This document shows, piece after piece, positions 6,510-13,636 of a stretch of DNA of 16,568 nucleotides. Position numbers and translations under genes: made by a program. The DNA is from JAJKJG01 sp036556825 (GTDB lineage: Bacteria > Pseudomonadota > Alphaproteobacteria > Rhizobiales > Beijerinckiaceae): positions 1-16,568 of the forward strand of contig DATBIR010000306.1 of assembly GCA_036556825.1 (NCBI GenBank), read 5' to 3'. Position 1 is the first letter of the stretch. The number at the start of each line of letters is the position of its first letter. The notes under the pieces were generated by a model. The model saw nothing but the letters and a program-made list of their open reading frames with translations. It searched no databases and was not told the origin of the DNA.

Positions 6510-6663
6510 CTCTCGCCTCCTTAGCTCCTCTGCCGCAGGCCGCTGACAGCGGCTCCGCGAGCATCTTGTTCCGCTATGCGGACTGGCATTCTGCTCGGCA
6601 GACAGCTATCCGAGTTCGCCGCGTGGTGTAAAGGGCATCCACGATTTTTGGGAGGACAGGGTC
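6510..6663. promoter_or_regulatory. Divergent promoter region between cupin operon and oxidoreductase
   Basis: This 154-bp gap carries both outgoing start signals: the cupin B ribosome-binding site at 6516-6522 (minus) and GGGAGG at 6650-6655 (plus). Near its middle is a palindrome, TCCGC-TAT-GCGGA (6570-6582), inside GTTCCGCTATGCGGAC. The TTCCG...CGGA shape is like operators of IclR-family regulators of aromatic catabolism, but the regulator is not in the window. No convincing -35/-10 pair could be assigned. Confidence 0.45.
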
Positions 6664-7524
6664 ATGAAGGTCGGAGTGGTCGGCGTCGGCGAGATGGGAT
6701 TGGCCATGGCCCACCACCTGCTCGCCAAACAGCACACGGTCTCGGCCTTCGACATCAACGCGGCACGCCTTGGGGAAGCGCGGCAGCGCGGCGCGCAGGC
6801 GGCCGAAAGCCTCCCGGCCCTGGCCAAGCTCGCCGAGATCTTCGTCGTCGTCGTTGCAACCGACGATCAGTCGCGCGACGTGACGCAGGCGCTGGCCGAG
6901 CACGCGGCGCCGGACAGCCTGATCGCCGTCGTCGCCACCAATCATCCGCACACCATGCGCGAGCTCGGCGAGATATGCGCGGCGCGCAGCATCCGCTTCA
7001 TCGATGCGCCGGTCGTCTACGGCGCCGCCGGCGCGCGCGAGGGCAAGCTCCTGTCCCTGTGCGGCGGCAGCGAAGCCGATGTCGAATTCGCACGGCCGGC
7101 GCTGATGGCCTACAGCCGCGACGTGCTGCATGTCGGCCCGCTCGGCGCGGGGCAACTCGCCAAGGCGTGCAACAACCTTCTGCACTGGGTGCATTGCGTC
7201 TCCAATTTCGAAACGCTGGCGCTGGCCAAGCGCTACGGCGTCGACGCCCAGCGCATGCGCGAGGTGCTGCTGCAATGCCCAGCCCAGAACGATACGCTGC
7301 GGCGCTGGGATTCGACGCGCTTCACCTGGCAGGAAAAGGACATGGACGTGACGATGGACCTTGCCCAGGCGGGCGGGCTCGTGCTGCCGCTCGCCGGCCA
7401 GGTCGATCAACTCGTCAAGCTGCTCAAGGCCGACGACGTCAGGGCGCTGCTCTACGGCACAGAAGCGAGCTATGTCGGCGTCAAGGTCGCGCCGATGTCG
7501 CCGGAAGAGGGCGGGCTGGTCTAG
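6664..7524 (+). CDS. NAD(P)-dependent oxidoreductase, 3-hydroxyisobutyrate dehydrogenase family
   Basis: A 286-residue beta-hydroxyacid dehydrogenase-type enzyme, the usual length. The N-terminal Rossmann motif is GVGEMG (7-12), and Asp 30 at the end of the second strand (VSAFDINAARL) suggests NAD rather than NADP. The substrate-loop block is DAPVVYGAAGAREGKL (114-129), an altered form of the family's D-A-P-V-S-G-G. The catalytic Lys 167 with Asn 171 is present (GAGQLAKACNN). GGGAGG lies eight bases before ATG 6664. It would oxidise or reduce a hydroxy acid or semialdehyde; the altered loop suggests a substrate other than 3-hydroxyisobutyrate. It diverges from the cupin operon and converges on the flavin hydroxylase, so a role in the same catabolic network is plausible but unproven. 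Confidence 0.9.
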   Translation: MKVGVVGVGEMGLAMAHHLLAKQHTVSAFDINAARLGEARQRGAQAAESLPALAKLAEIFVVVVATDDQSRDVTQALAEHAAPDSLIAVVATNHPHTMRELGEICAARSIRFIDAPVVYGAAGAREGKLLSLCGGSEADVEFARPALMAYSRDVLHVGPLGAGQLAKACNNLLHWVHCVSNFETLALAKRYGVDAQRMREVLLQCPAQNDTLRRWDSTRFTWQEKDMDVTMDLAQAGGLVLPLAGQVDQLVKLLKADDVRALLYGTEASYVGVKVAPMSPEEGGLV

Positions 7525-7560
7525 GAGCTTCTCATCCCCACGAGGGCGAGGGCAGCGCGC

Positions 7561-8748
7561 CTAGGCAGCCGCGCCGTAGAGCCAGGCCATGCCGTCATAA
7601 GCCTGCTCGGGCGTGCGGGCGCCGAGCATCATGTCGCGCAGCTCGGCGGTCGGGCCGCGGGCGTGGTAAAACTCGCCGTAGACGCGCGCCATGACCTGGA
7701 CCCGCGCCGTGCGCAGGTAGCGCGCCTGCTGATATGCGGCGAAGGCTGCCGGTAGATCGTCGCGATGCCGCTCGAACTCGCCCGCGAGCTGCACCGCGTC
7801 CTCGACCGCCATCGCCGCGCCCTGCGCCAGGTATTGCAGCATCGGATGGGCGGCGTCGCCGATCAGCGTGACAAGGCCCTTCGACCAGTCCTTCACCGGC
7901 TCGCGGTCGCACAGCACCCACATGCGCCAGGTCTCGATCTTGTCGAGCAGCCGCTTCACCTCGGGCCGCTGTCTCTGGAAATGGCGCATCAGCTCGTCGA
8001 TGTCGCCGACTGCGTTCCAGCCTTCTTCGTAGCGCGCCGAATGGAACACCGCGACGAGGTTGAACAGCTCGCCGCGCCGCAGCGGATAATGCACCAGATG
8101 CGTGCGCGGCCCGGCCCACAGCACCACGTCGGGGCGCCACAGGTCCTCCGGCACATCCTCGCGCCGCAGCACGGCGCGGTAGGCGATGTGGCCGGAGACG
8201 CGCGGCGCGCCGTCACCGACGACACGCTCGCGGATGTGCGACCACAGCCCGTCGGCGCCGATCAGCGCGCGGCCGCCGGCCCGCTCCCCGTCCTCGAGGA
8301 CGACGGTGACCATCTGCCCGTCGTCCTGGTAGTCGACCACGCGCCGGCCCGTCTCGAGGCTGATCAGGTCGTTGTCGCGGCACGCCTTCAGGATGGGGCC
8401 GTGCAGGTCGGCGCGATGCGTGACCGCATACGGCTCGCCGAAGCGTTGTGAAAAGACCTCGGTGTTGAGCGGCATGCGCGTGACCAGGTGGCCATCGAGG
8501 GCGTCGCGCATCTCGAGGGCGCCAGGTTGCCAGGCATCGGCCAGGACGGCGTCGCGCAGGCCGAGCCTGCGCAGGGCCCGGAACATGTTGGGGCCGAGCT
8601 GGATGCCGGCGCCGACCTCGCGGAACTCGGCCGACTGCTCGAGCACGCGCACCGGAAAACCTCTTTGCGCCAGCCCCAGCGCCATGGCCAATCCGCCGAT
8701 GCCGCCACCAGCCACGATAAACGGCCGCTCCGCTTTGCTCCCGCCCAT
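7561..8748 (-). CDS. FAD-dependent 3-hydroxybenzoate 6-hydroxylase-like monooxygenase
   Basis: A 395-residue class A flavoprotein hydroxylase, matching the length of 3-hydroxybenzoate 6-hydroxylases. FAD motifs: GGGIGG (14-19) with Glu 37 ending the second strand, GADG (164-167) and GDAAHP (297-302). Residues I recall as active-site residues of the Rhodococcus enzyme (His 213, Tyr 217, Gln 301) align with His 217, Tyr 221 (THLVHYPLRRGE) and Gln 305 (LQYLAQGAAMAVEDA). The phrase DREPxxxW before the GD motif is also shared. Expected reaction: 3-hydroxybenzoate plus NADH and oxygen to gentisate, feeding the dioxygenase at 4037. Salicylate hydroxylase is the main alternative. The start is uncertain: ATG 8748 gives a sensible N-terminus but has no clear Shine-Dalgarno, and the frame stays open to an ATG at 8805. 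It is transcribed divergently from the VOC gene. Confidence 0.87.
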   Translation of the reverse strand: MGGSKAERPFIVAGGGIGGLAMALGLAQRGFPVRVLEQSAEFREVGAGIQLGPNMFRALRRLGLRDAVLADAWQPGALEMRDALDGHLVTRMPLNTEVFSQRFGEPYAVTHRADLHGPILKACRDNDLISLETGRRVVDYQDDGQMVTVVLEDGERAGGRALIGADGLWSHIRERVVGDGAPRVSGHIAYRAVLRREDVPEDLWRPDVVLWAGPRTHLVHYPLRRGELFNLVAVFHSARYEEGWNAVGDIDELMRHFQRQRPEVKRLLDKIETWRMWVLCDREPVKDWSKGLVTLIGDAAHPMLQYLAQGAAMAVEDAVQLAGEFERHRDDLPAAFAAYQQARYLRTARVQVMARVYGEFYHARGPTAELRDMMLGARTPEQAYDGMAWLYGAAA

Positions 8749-8948
8749 CAACCGTTCACCCGGAAGTGCGTTTCTTGAACGAGCATCAATACCCAGCCAC
8801 CGCATAAATGAAAGACCTTACGGGCCCAGTCGGCACTGGGCAGTCGCCCCCATCGTCCCACCACCGACGGCCGATTCCCGACTGCCGGGGGCGACGTTGA
8901 CTTGCGCGCGACGCCGCCACATTAAGCGCCGGTCCCCGGAGGATCGGT
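8749..8948. promoter_or_regulatory. Divergent regulatory region with nested inverted repeats
   Basis: This 200-bp gap separates the hydroxylase (leftward) from the VOC operon (rightward). It contains a perfect GCCCAGT-CGGC-ACTGGGC palindrome (8824-8841) and two further arm pairs: GGCAGTCG (8839-8846) with CGACTGCC (8879-8886), and GTCGCCCCC (8843-8851) with GGGGGCGAC (8887-8895). These share bases, so alternative folds or overlapping operator sites are possible. Confidence 0.5.
8897..8925 (+). promoter_or_regulatory. Candidate sigma-70 promoter of the VOC operon
   Basis: TTGACT (8897-8902) is separated by 17 bases from CATTAA (8920-8925). The -35 is near consensus and the -10 is weak. A start near 8932 would leave only a short leader before GGAGGA at 8938-8943. 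The promoter directly follows the inverted-repeat block, so a regulator bound there could control it. Confidence 0.4.
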
Positions 8949-9788
8949 ATGACCACAACCGCCGTCAAAGCTGGCGCCTACCTGCACCATCTGCACCTGC
9001 AGAGCCCGCAGCCGGAACGGCTCGCCACCTTTTACGGCGACGCCATGGACATGACGGTGGAACGCGGCGCCGACCACACGTGGCTGTGCCACGGCCCTGC
9101 GCGAAAGCTTCTCATCAGCGAAGGTCCGGCGAAGACGCTCGCGCATGGCGCCTTCGCGTGCCGCGACCGCGACGGCCTGGAGGAGTTGCGCGCCCGAGCC
9201 CGAAACGAAGACCTCGATCCGCAGCCTCTCTCGATCGCCCTGTTCGCGCAGGATGCATTCGCGGTCAGCGATCCCGACGGCAACCGCATCGTGTTCGGCC
9301 TCGCCGCCGAGGAGGCGGCAAGCCGGCGCGGTCTCAAGGGACCGATCCAGCATCTGACGCTCGCCACCAGGGACGTCGGCGCCATCGAAGCGTTTTATGC
9401 CGGCAAGCTCGGTTTCGCCGTGTCGGACCGGGTGCGCAACGAGGCGGGCCAGGTGACCACCTCGTTCATGCGCTCGAACCACGAGCACCACACGCTTGCC
9501 TGCTTCCGCTCGAACCGCCAGGGCATCGATCACCACTCCTACGAGGCGGGCGAGTGGATCGTGATCCGGGACTGGGCCGACCGTTTCGCCGAACGCGACA
9601 TCCCGCTGATGTGGGGGCCCGGCCGGCACGGGCCGGGCAACAACCTGTTCATCTTCATCGAGGACCCGGACGGCAACTGGATCGAAGTGTCGGCGGAGCT
9701 CGAGGTCATCCACGACAGGCCCGTCAAGGAATGGCCGCACGCGGAGCGCACGCTCAACCTGTGGGGCCGGGCCATCATGCGCAGCTGA
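8949..9788 (+). CDS. VOC-family type I extradiol dioxygenase
   Basis: A 279-residue two-domain vicinal-oxygen-chelate protein like catechol 2,3-dioxygenases. The N-terminal module (about 11-120) ends in DPDGNRIVFGL. The C-terminal module (about 133-255) has the expected metal ligands: His 135 (GPIQHLTLAT), His 195 or 196 (IDHHSYEAGEW) and Glu 246 (DPDGNWIEVSAE). Type I extradiol enzymes use Fe(II) or Mn(II) to open a catecholic ring next to one hydroxyl. GGAGGA at 8938-8943 fixes the start. It leads an operon with an FAH-family hydrolase (11 bp downstream) and an MhpA-like hydroxylase, a logical hydroxylate-cleave-hydrolyse set. The ring substrate is unknown. Other VOC activities are possible, but the two-domain layout and complete 2-His/1-Glu triad favour dioxygenase. 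Confidence 0.87.
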   Translation: MTTTAVKAGAYLHHLHLQSPQPERLATFYGDAMDMTVERGADHTWLCHGPARKLLISEGPAKTLAHGAFACRDRDGLEELRARARNEDLDPQPLSIALFAQDAFAVSDPDGNRIVFGLAAEEAASRRGLKGPIQHLTLATRDVGAIEAFYAGKLGFAVSDRVRNEAGQVTTSFMRSNHEHHTLACFRSNRQGIDHHSYEAGEWIVIRDWADRFAERDIPLMWGPGRHGPGNNLFIFIEDPDGNWIEVSAELEVIHDRPVKEWPHAERTLNLWGRAIMRS

Positions 9789-9799
9789 GGGGAACTTCC

Positions 9800-10660
9800 A
9801 TGAAATTCGTGTCCTTCACGGCGGCCGGCTGGGCGAGCTACGGCGTCGCGCATGAGCGCGGCATCTTCGATCTCGGCGTGCGCCTCGGCGACATCGTGCC
9901 CGACCTCAAGACCTATATCGAGGCCCGTGAGCGCGGGCTGCTGGCGCCGCTGCCGTCGACCAGCGCCGCCGATTACCGGTTCGACGAGATCACCTACGAT
10001 CCGGTGATTCCGCTTCCGGGCAAGATCATCTGCGTCGGCCTCAATTACGAGGAGCACCGGGTCGAGACCGGGCGGCCTGAATCGTCATATCCCTCCCTCT
10101 TCACCCGCTTCGCCGACACGCTGATAGGCCACCGTGCGCCAATCATCCGCCCGCGCGTGTCGACCGCGCTCGACTACGAAGGCGAACTCGCCGTCGTGAT
10201 CGGCCGCGAGGGTTTTCGCGTGCCGCGCGACAAGGCGCTCGACATCGTCGCCGGCTATGCCTGCTTCAACGAAGGCACGCTGCGCGACTGGCAGCGCCAC
10301 ACCCACCAGTTCACGCCCGGCAAGAATTTTCCGAACACGGGCGCCTTCGGGCCCGAACTCGTCACTCCGGACGAGATCTCCCGCTTCGACGACCTCAAGA
10401 TCGAGACGCGGCTCAACGGCACGGTGATGCAGTCGGCGCAGCTCGGCGACATGATCTTTTCGGTGCCGCACATCATCGAATACGTGAGCGCCTTCACCCC
10501 GCTCTCGCCGGGCGACGTGATCGCCACCGGCACGCCGGGCGGCGTCGGCTTCAAGCGCGAGCCGCCGCTCTACATGAAGCCCGGCGACGTGGTCGAGGTG
10601 ACGATCGAGAGTGTCGGCCATCTCGTCAACGACGTCAGGGACGAATCCGACTTCGCCTAA
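9800..10660 (+). CDS. Fumarylacetoacetate hydrolase (FAH)-family hydrolase
   Basis: A 286-residue cytosolic enzyme of the FAH family, which cleaves or hydrates acyl-pyruvate and related ring-opened products using Mg(II) or Mn(II). The catalytic barrel begins at about residue 72 (LPGKIICVGLNYEEH). Metal ligands Glu 127 and Glu 129 (LDYEGELAVVIGR) are present; the third acidic position is Glu 158 (CFNEGTLRDWQ), where many members have Asp. Further family marks are T-P-G-K-N-F-P-N-T-G-A-F-G-P (172-185) and ATGTPGGVGF (242-251). GAGGGGA lies shortly upstream of ATG 9800, overlapping the end of the VOC gene. Likely substrates are fumarylpyruvate or maleylpyruvate from gentisate, or the product of the VOC enzyme. 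The sequence alone does not separate these. The next gene follows 12 bp downstream. Confidence 0.9.
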   Translation: MKFVSFTAAGWASYGVAHERGIFDLGVRLGDIVPDLKTYIEARERGLLAPLPSTSAADYRFDEITYDPVIPLPGKIICVGLNYEEHRVETGRPESSYPSLFTRFADTLIGHRAPIIRPRVSTALDYEGELAVVIGREGFRVPRDKALDIVAGYACFNEGTLRDWQRHTHQFTPGKNFPNTGAFGPELVTPDEISRFDDLKIETRLNGTVMQSAQLGDMIFSVPHIIEYVSAFTPLSPGDVIATGTPGGVGFKREPPLYMKPGDVVEVTIESVGHLVNDVRDESDFA

Positions 10661-10672
10661 ACCATCGCAGCG

Positions 10673-12298
10673 ATGAACGAGCGCGAATGCGACGTGGCCA
10701 TCGTCGGCGCCGGGCCGACCGGCCTGACGCTGTGCAACCTGCTCGGGCTGGCAGGCCTTCGCGTCGTGCTGATCGAGCGCAATGCCACGACGGTGCAGGA
10801 GCCGCGCGCGGTCTCGATCGACGACGAGGCGCTGCGCACGATGCAGTCGGCAGGCCTGATCGAGGAAGTCCTCAAGGACGTGGCGCTCGATTACGGCTCG
10901 CATTATTTCACGGCCGAGGGGGCGTGCTTCGCCAAGGTCGAGCCGAAGACGCGCGAGTTCGGCTATCCGCGCCGCAGCGCCTTCACGCAGCCCAAGCTCG
11001 AGGCCGTGCTGCGCGAAGGCCTGTCGCGCTTTGCCAATGTGACCACCCTGTTCGGCCATTCGTGCGAAAGCGTGCGCGAGACCGCTGACGGGGTCGTCGT
11101 CGCGGCGCGCCCGGCGGATGGGCCCGACGTGATCGTGCGCGCGACGTACCTGGTCGGCGCCGACGGGGCGCGCAGCACGATCCGCCGCGTGATCGGCGCC
11201 GAGATGGTCGGATCGACCTACCAGCAGCGCTGGCTGATCGTCGATCTCGCCAGCACCAAAGAGCAGTTCCGGCAGACCCGCGTCGTCTGCAATCCGAAGC
11301 GGCCGATGATCACGCTGCCCGGTCCGCACGGCATCCGCCGTTACGAATTCATGCTGCGCGGCGATGAAACCGACGCGGTCGCCACGGCGCCGGACTTCGT
11401 GCGCGAGCTGCTTGCCGCCCATGGCCCGGACGCGGATGCGCCGGTGGTGCGCCGCCAGGTCTACACGTTTCATGCGCGCATCGCGAACCGCTGGCACAGC
11501 AACCGCGTATTTCTCGCCGGCGACGCTGCGCATCTGTCGCCTCCCTTTGCCGGACAGGGCATGAACAGCGGCATCCGCGACGCGCATAATCTCGCCTGGA
11601 AGCTCGCGGCCGTCGTGCAGGGCCGGCTCGGCCCCGGCGTGCTCGCGACCTACGAGCGCGAGCGCTCGCCGCATGCCTGGGCGCTGATCAAGCTCGCCGT
11701 CAACATGGGCCGCGTCATGATGCCGACCTCGCGCTGGCAGGCCCGCGCCGTCCAGTCCGCGTTCCAGGCGACGCGCGTCGTGCCGCCGGTCCAGGCCTAT
11801 TTCGCGCAAATGAAATACAAGCCGAAGCCGTTCTACCGGGAAGGCTTCCTGGTCGAGGGCGACGCCCGCGGCCTCGTCGGCCGCATGATCGCGCAACCGC
11901 TCGTCGAGGTGCGCTGGCACCTGTGCGTGCGGCTCGACGACCTGATCGGCAATGCCTTCGGCCTGGTCGCCGTCGGCGGCAACGCGCAACGCATCCTCGA
12001 CCGCGCCCGCGCCACCGAGCTCAACCTCGCCAATATCCGCCCGGTGGCGGTCCTGCCGAGCCGCTTCAACCCGGATCCGAAAGGCCCCAGCGATATCCTC
12101 GCCGGACGCGACGTCGACGACGTGCTGGCCGGCGCCGTCGGCAACGGTGGCGACATGCTGCTGCTGGTGCGGCCCGACCGCTACGTCGCGGCTGCGGCAC
12201 GGATCGAAGACGTGGCGCAGATCTCCGCCTTTGCCGTCGCCGCGAACCAGCTCGTCGACGGCACCTGGGCCGGGACGCTGCGGCCCGCGTTGACATGA
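10673..12298 (+). CDS. MhpA-like FAD-dependent aromatic hydroxylase
   Basis: A 541-residue class A flavin monooxygenase of the PHBH/MhpA group, close to 3-(3-hydroxyphenyl)propionate hydroxylase in size and motif wording. FAD/NAD motifs: GAGPTG (12-17) with Glu 35-Arg 36, GADG (162-165) and GDAAHL (283-288), followed by PPFAGQGMNSGIRDAHNLAW (290-309), which is highly typical of the MhpA branch. The C-terminal 140 residues form the degenerate thioredoxin-like tail of this group. It adds a hydroxyl to a phenolic acid to give a catechol-type substrate, plausibly for the VOC dioxygenase two genes upstream. It starts 12 bp after the hydrolase gene with no clear Shine-Dalgarno, so translation may depend on reinitiation. 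The exact substrate is unknown; resorcinol- or carboxyphenol-type acids are equally possible. Confidence 0.9.
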   Translation: MNERECDVAIVGAGPTGLTLCNLLGLAGLRVVLIERNATTVQEPRAVSIDDEALRTMQSAGLIEEVLKDVALDYGSHYFTAEGACFAKVEPKTREFGYPRRSAFTQPKLEAVLREGLSRFANVTTLFGHSCESVRETADGVVVAARPADGPDVIVRATYLVGADGARSTIRRVIGAEMVGSTYQQRWLIVDLASTKEQFRQTRVVCNPKRPMITLPGPHGIRRYEFMLRGDETDAVATAPDFVRELLAAHGPDADAPVVRRQVYTFHARIANRWHSNRVFLAGDAAHLSPPFAGQGMNSGIRDAHNLAWKLAAVVQGRLGPGVLATYERERSPHAWALIKLAVNMGRVMMPTSRWQARAVQSAFQATRVVPPVQAYFAQMKYKPKPFYREGFLVEGDARGLVGRMIAQPLVEVRWHLCVRLDDLIGNAFGLVAVGGNAQRILDRARATELNLANIRPVAVLPSRFNPDPKGPSDILAGRDVDDVLAGAVGNGGDMLLLVRPDRYVAAAARIEDVAQISAFAVAANQLVDGTWAGTLRPALT

Positions 12299-12356
12299 GT
12301 GAAGCGATCGGTTTCGTTGCGCAGCTGTTTCGTTGACCCTTCATTGTCATGGCAGG

Positions 12357-12450
12357 CGGATCGGCGCACCGCGCCGATCCGGATATGGCCATCCCGATCC
12401 GGAGAGCACTGCGCTTATCCGATCGGGATCACCGGCACGAGGCCGGTGAT
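12357..12450. repeat. Mosaic palindromic repeat block (REP/BIME-like)
   Basis: Three perfect stems in a row fill the gap between the MhpA-like and decarboxylase-like genes: CGGATCGGCGC-ACC-GCGCCGATCCG (11-bp arms, 12357-12381), ATCCCGATC (12391-12399) with GATCGGGAT (12421-12429), and ATCACCGGC-ACGAG-GCCGGTGAT (9-bp arms, 12428-12450). An overlapping alternative pairs TCCGGAT (12378-12384) with ATCCGGA (12397-12403) around the palindrome ATGGCCAT. This has the look of an extragenic palindromic element. It may also stabilise or punctuate the operon transcript. Confidence 0.7.
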
Positions 12451-12476
12451 GACAGATCACCTTACCGAGTGTGTTG

Positions 12477-13466
12477 ATGCGCAATATCCATCTGACCATG
12501 GCGCTGGGCGAATACGACCATGCGCGCGACCTTCTCGACGGCACCGTCAATGTCGAGGGCGTCGACCTCACCGTCCTGCGCCTCGAGGTCGAAGAGATTT
12601 TTTATCGCTTCACCTTGCACCGCGAGTGGGACGTGTCCGAAATGTCCTTCGCCAAGCTTGTGGCGCTGGCCTCGCAGGACGACACCAGCCTTGTCCCTAT
12701 TCCGGTCTTCGTCTCCCGCGCCTTTCGGCATTCGTCGCTCTACGTGCGCGCCGACAGCCCGATCACCAAGCCCGAGCAGCTCTCCGGAAAACGCGTCGGG
12801 GTGCCGGAATGGGCCCAGACGGCGGCGATCTATTCGCGCGGCATGCTCGCGCACGAATACGGCGTCGATCTGAAATCGATCCACTGGCATCAGGCCGGCG
12901 TCAACCAGGCCGGCCGCGTCGAGAAGGTGAAGCTCAGCCTTCCCGAGGGCCTGCGCTACACGCAAGTCCCTGACCGTTCGCTCACCGACATGCTGCTCGC
13001 CGGCGATCTCGACGCCGTGCTGACGGCGCGGCCGCCGGCGCCCTACAGCGCCGGGGACGGGCGCCTGCGCCGCGTGTTCGAAGACTACCGCAGCGTCGAG
13101 CTCGACTACTGGCGCAAGACCGGCATCTTCCCCATCATGCACACGGTGGCGATCCGCCGCGACGTCTACGAGCGCCATCGCTGGGTGGCCATGAACCTGT
13201 TCAAGGCCTTCGAGGAGGCCAAGAACCGCAGCCTGGCGCGCGTCAGGGACATCACGGTGTCCTTCTTTCCCCTGCCGTGGACGCGCGACATGGCGGACGT
13301 GCCGCGCAGCGTGATGGGTGATGATTTCTGGCCCTACGGGATCGAGCCGAACCGCACCACCCTCGAGGCCTTCCTGCAATACGCATTCGAGCAGGGGGTG
13401 TGCCGCCGCAAGCTGGATGTCGACCAGCTGTTCGCGCCCGAGGTGCGCAGCAAGTTCAAGGTCTGA
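12477..13466 (+). CDS. 4,5-dihydroxyphthalate decarboxylase-like protein (Pht5 family)
   Basis: A 329-residue protein with the fold of a periplasmic binding protein but no signal peptide, as expected for the cytosolic 4,5-dihydroxyphthalate decarboxylase family (about 330 residues). Typical stretches are DVSEMS (52-57), PVFVSRAFRHSSLY (76-89), GVPEWAQTA (108-116) and TGIFPIMHTVAIRRDVYE (215-232). The reference reaction removes CO2 from 4,5-dihydroxyphthalate to give protocatechuate. No phthalate dioxygenase or dihydrodiol dehydrogenase is in the window, so the real substrate may be another dihydroxy aromatic acid, for example a product of the MhpA-like enzyme upstream. GTG (12471), TTG (12474) and ATG (12477) are all in frame; ATG has a weak GAG at 12467-12469 before it. 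It lies 178 bp downstream of the hydroxylase gene, beyond the palindromic block. Confidence 0.85.
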   Translation: MRNIHLTMALGEYDHARDLLDGTVNVEGVDLTVLRLEVEEIFYRFTLHREWDVSEMSFAKLVALASQDDTSLVPIPVFVSRAFRHSSLYVRADSPITKPEQLSGKRVGVPEWAQTAAIYSRGMLAHEYGVDLKSIHWHQAGVNQAGRVEKVKLSLPEGLRYTQVPDRSLTDMLLAGDLDAVLTARPPAPYSAGDGRLRRVFEDYRSVELDYWRKTGIFPIMHTVAIRRDVYERHRWVAMNLFKAFEEAKNRSLARVRDITVSFFPLPWTRDMADVPRSVMGDDFWPYGIEPNRTTLEAFLQYAFEQGVCRRKLDVDQLFAPEVRSKFKV

Positions 13467-13478
13467 GGGCAATTCCCT

Positions 13479-13494
13479 TCCCCCTTTCGGGGGA
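13479..13494. repeat. Short GC-rich intergenic hairpin
   Basis: TCCCCC-TTTC-GGGGGA (13479-13494) lies 12 bases after the decarboxylase-like stop and is followed by GAGAGTAGG. No T-run follows. The CCCCCTTTCGGGGGAGAG wording resembles repetitive intergenic palindromes and the elements near 5192 and 14680. The rest of this 170-bp gap (13467-13636) shows no further gene or clear promoter. Confidence 0.45.
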
Positions 13495-13636
13495 GAGTAG
13501 GAGACGGGGACCGGGGGGCAACCTGCCGGCGTTTGCGCTGGCTCGCCTCCTGCAACGGGGGACAGGGCTTCGCCCTATTCACCAACCGGGCCGTTTCGGC
13601 CTAGTCTGTCAACAACCAAAAGCGTTTGGAGGACCC

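Noticed and set aside
8372..9799. Long N-terminal extension of the hydrolase reading frame
   Set aside because: The frame is open from 8372, but it is antisense to the hydroxylase and out of frame with the VOC gene. The FAH domain begins at ATG 9800 with a Shine-Dalgarno.
10085..11989. 634-residue open frame on the minus strand
   Set aside because: It is antisense to the hydrolase and the MhpA-like hydroxylase, both with clear motifs. The translation is rich in Arg, Asp, His and Ala with no domain, as expected for the shadow of a high-GC gene.
12357..12381. Intrinsic terminator after the MhpA-like gene
   Set aside because: The 11-bp stem is strong but no T-run follows and further palindromes come directly after, so a repeat element is the better reading.
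12477..13466. Annotation as a periplasmic ABC binding protein
   Set aside because: The fold is similar, but there is no signal peptide and the conserved stretches match the 4,5-dihydroxyphthalate decarboxylase family.
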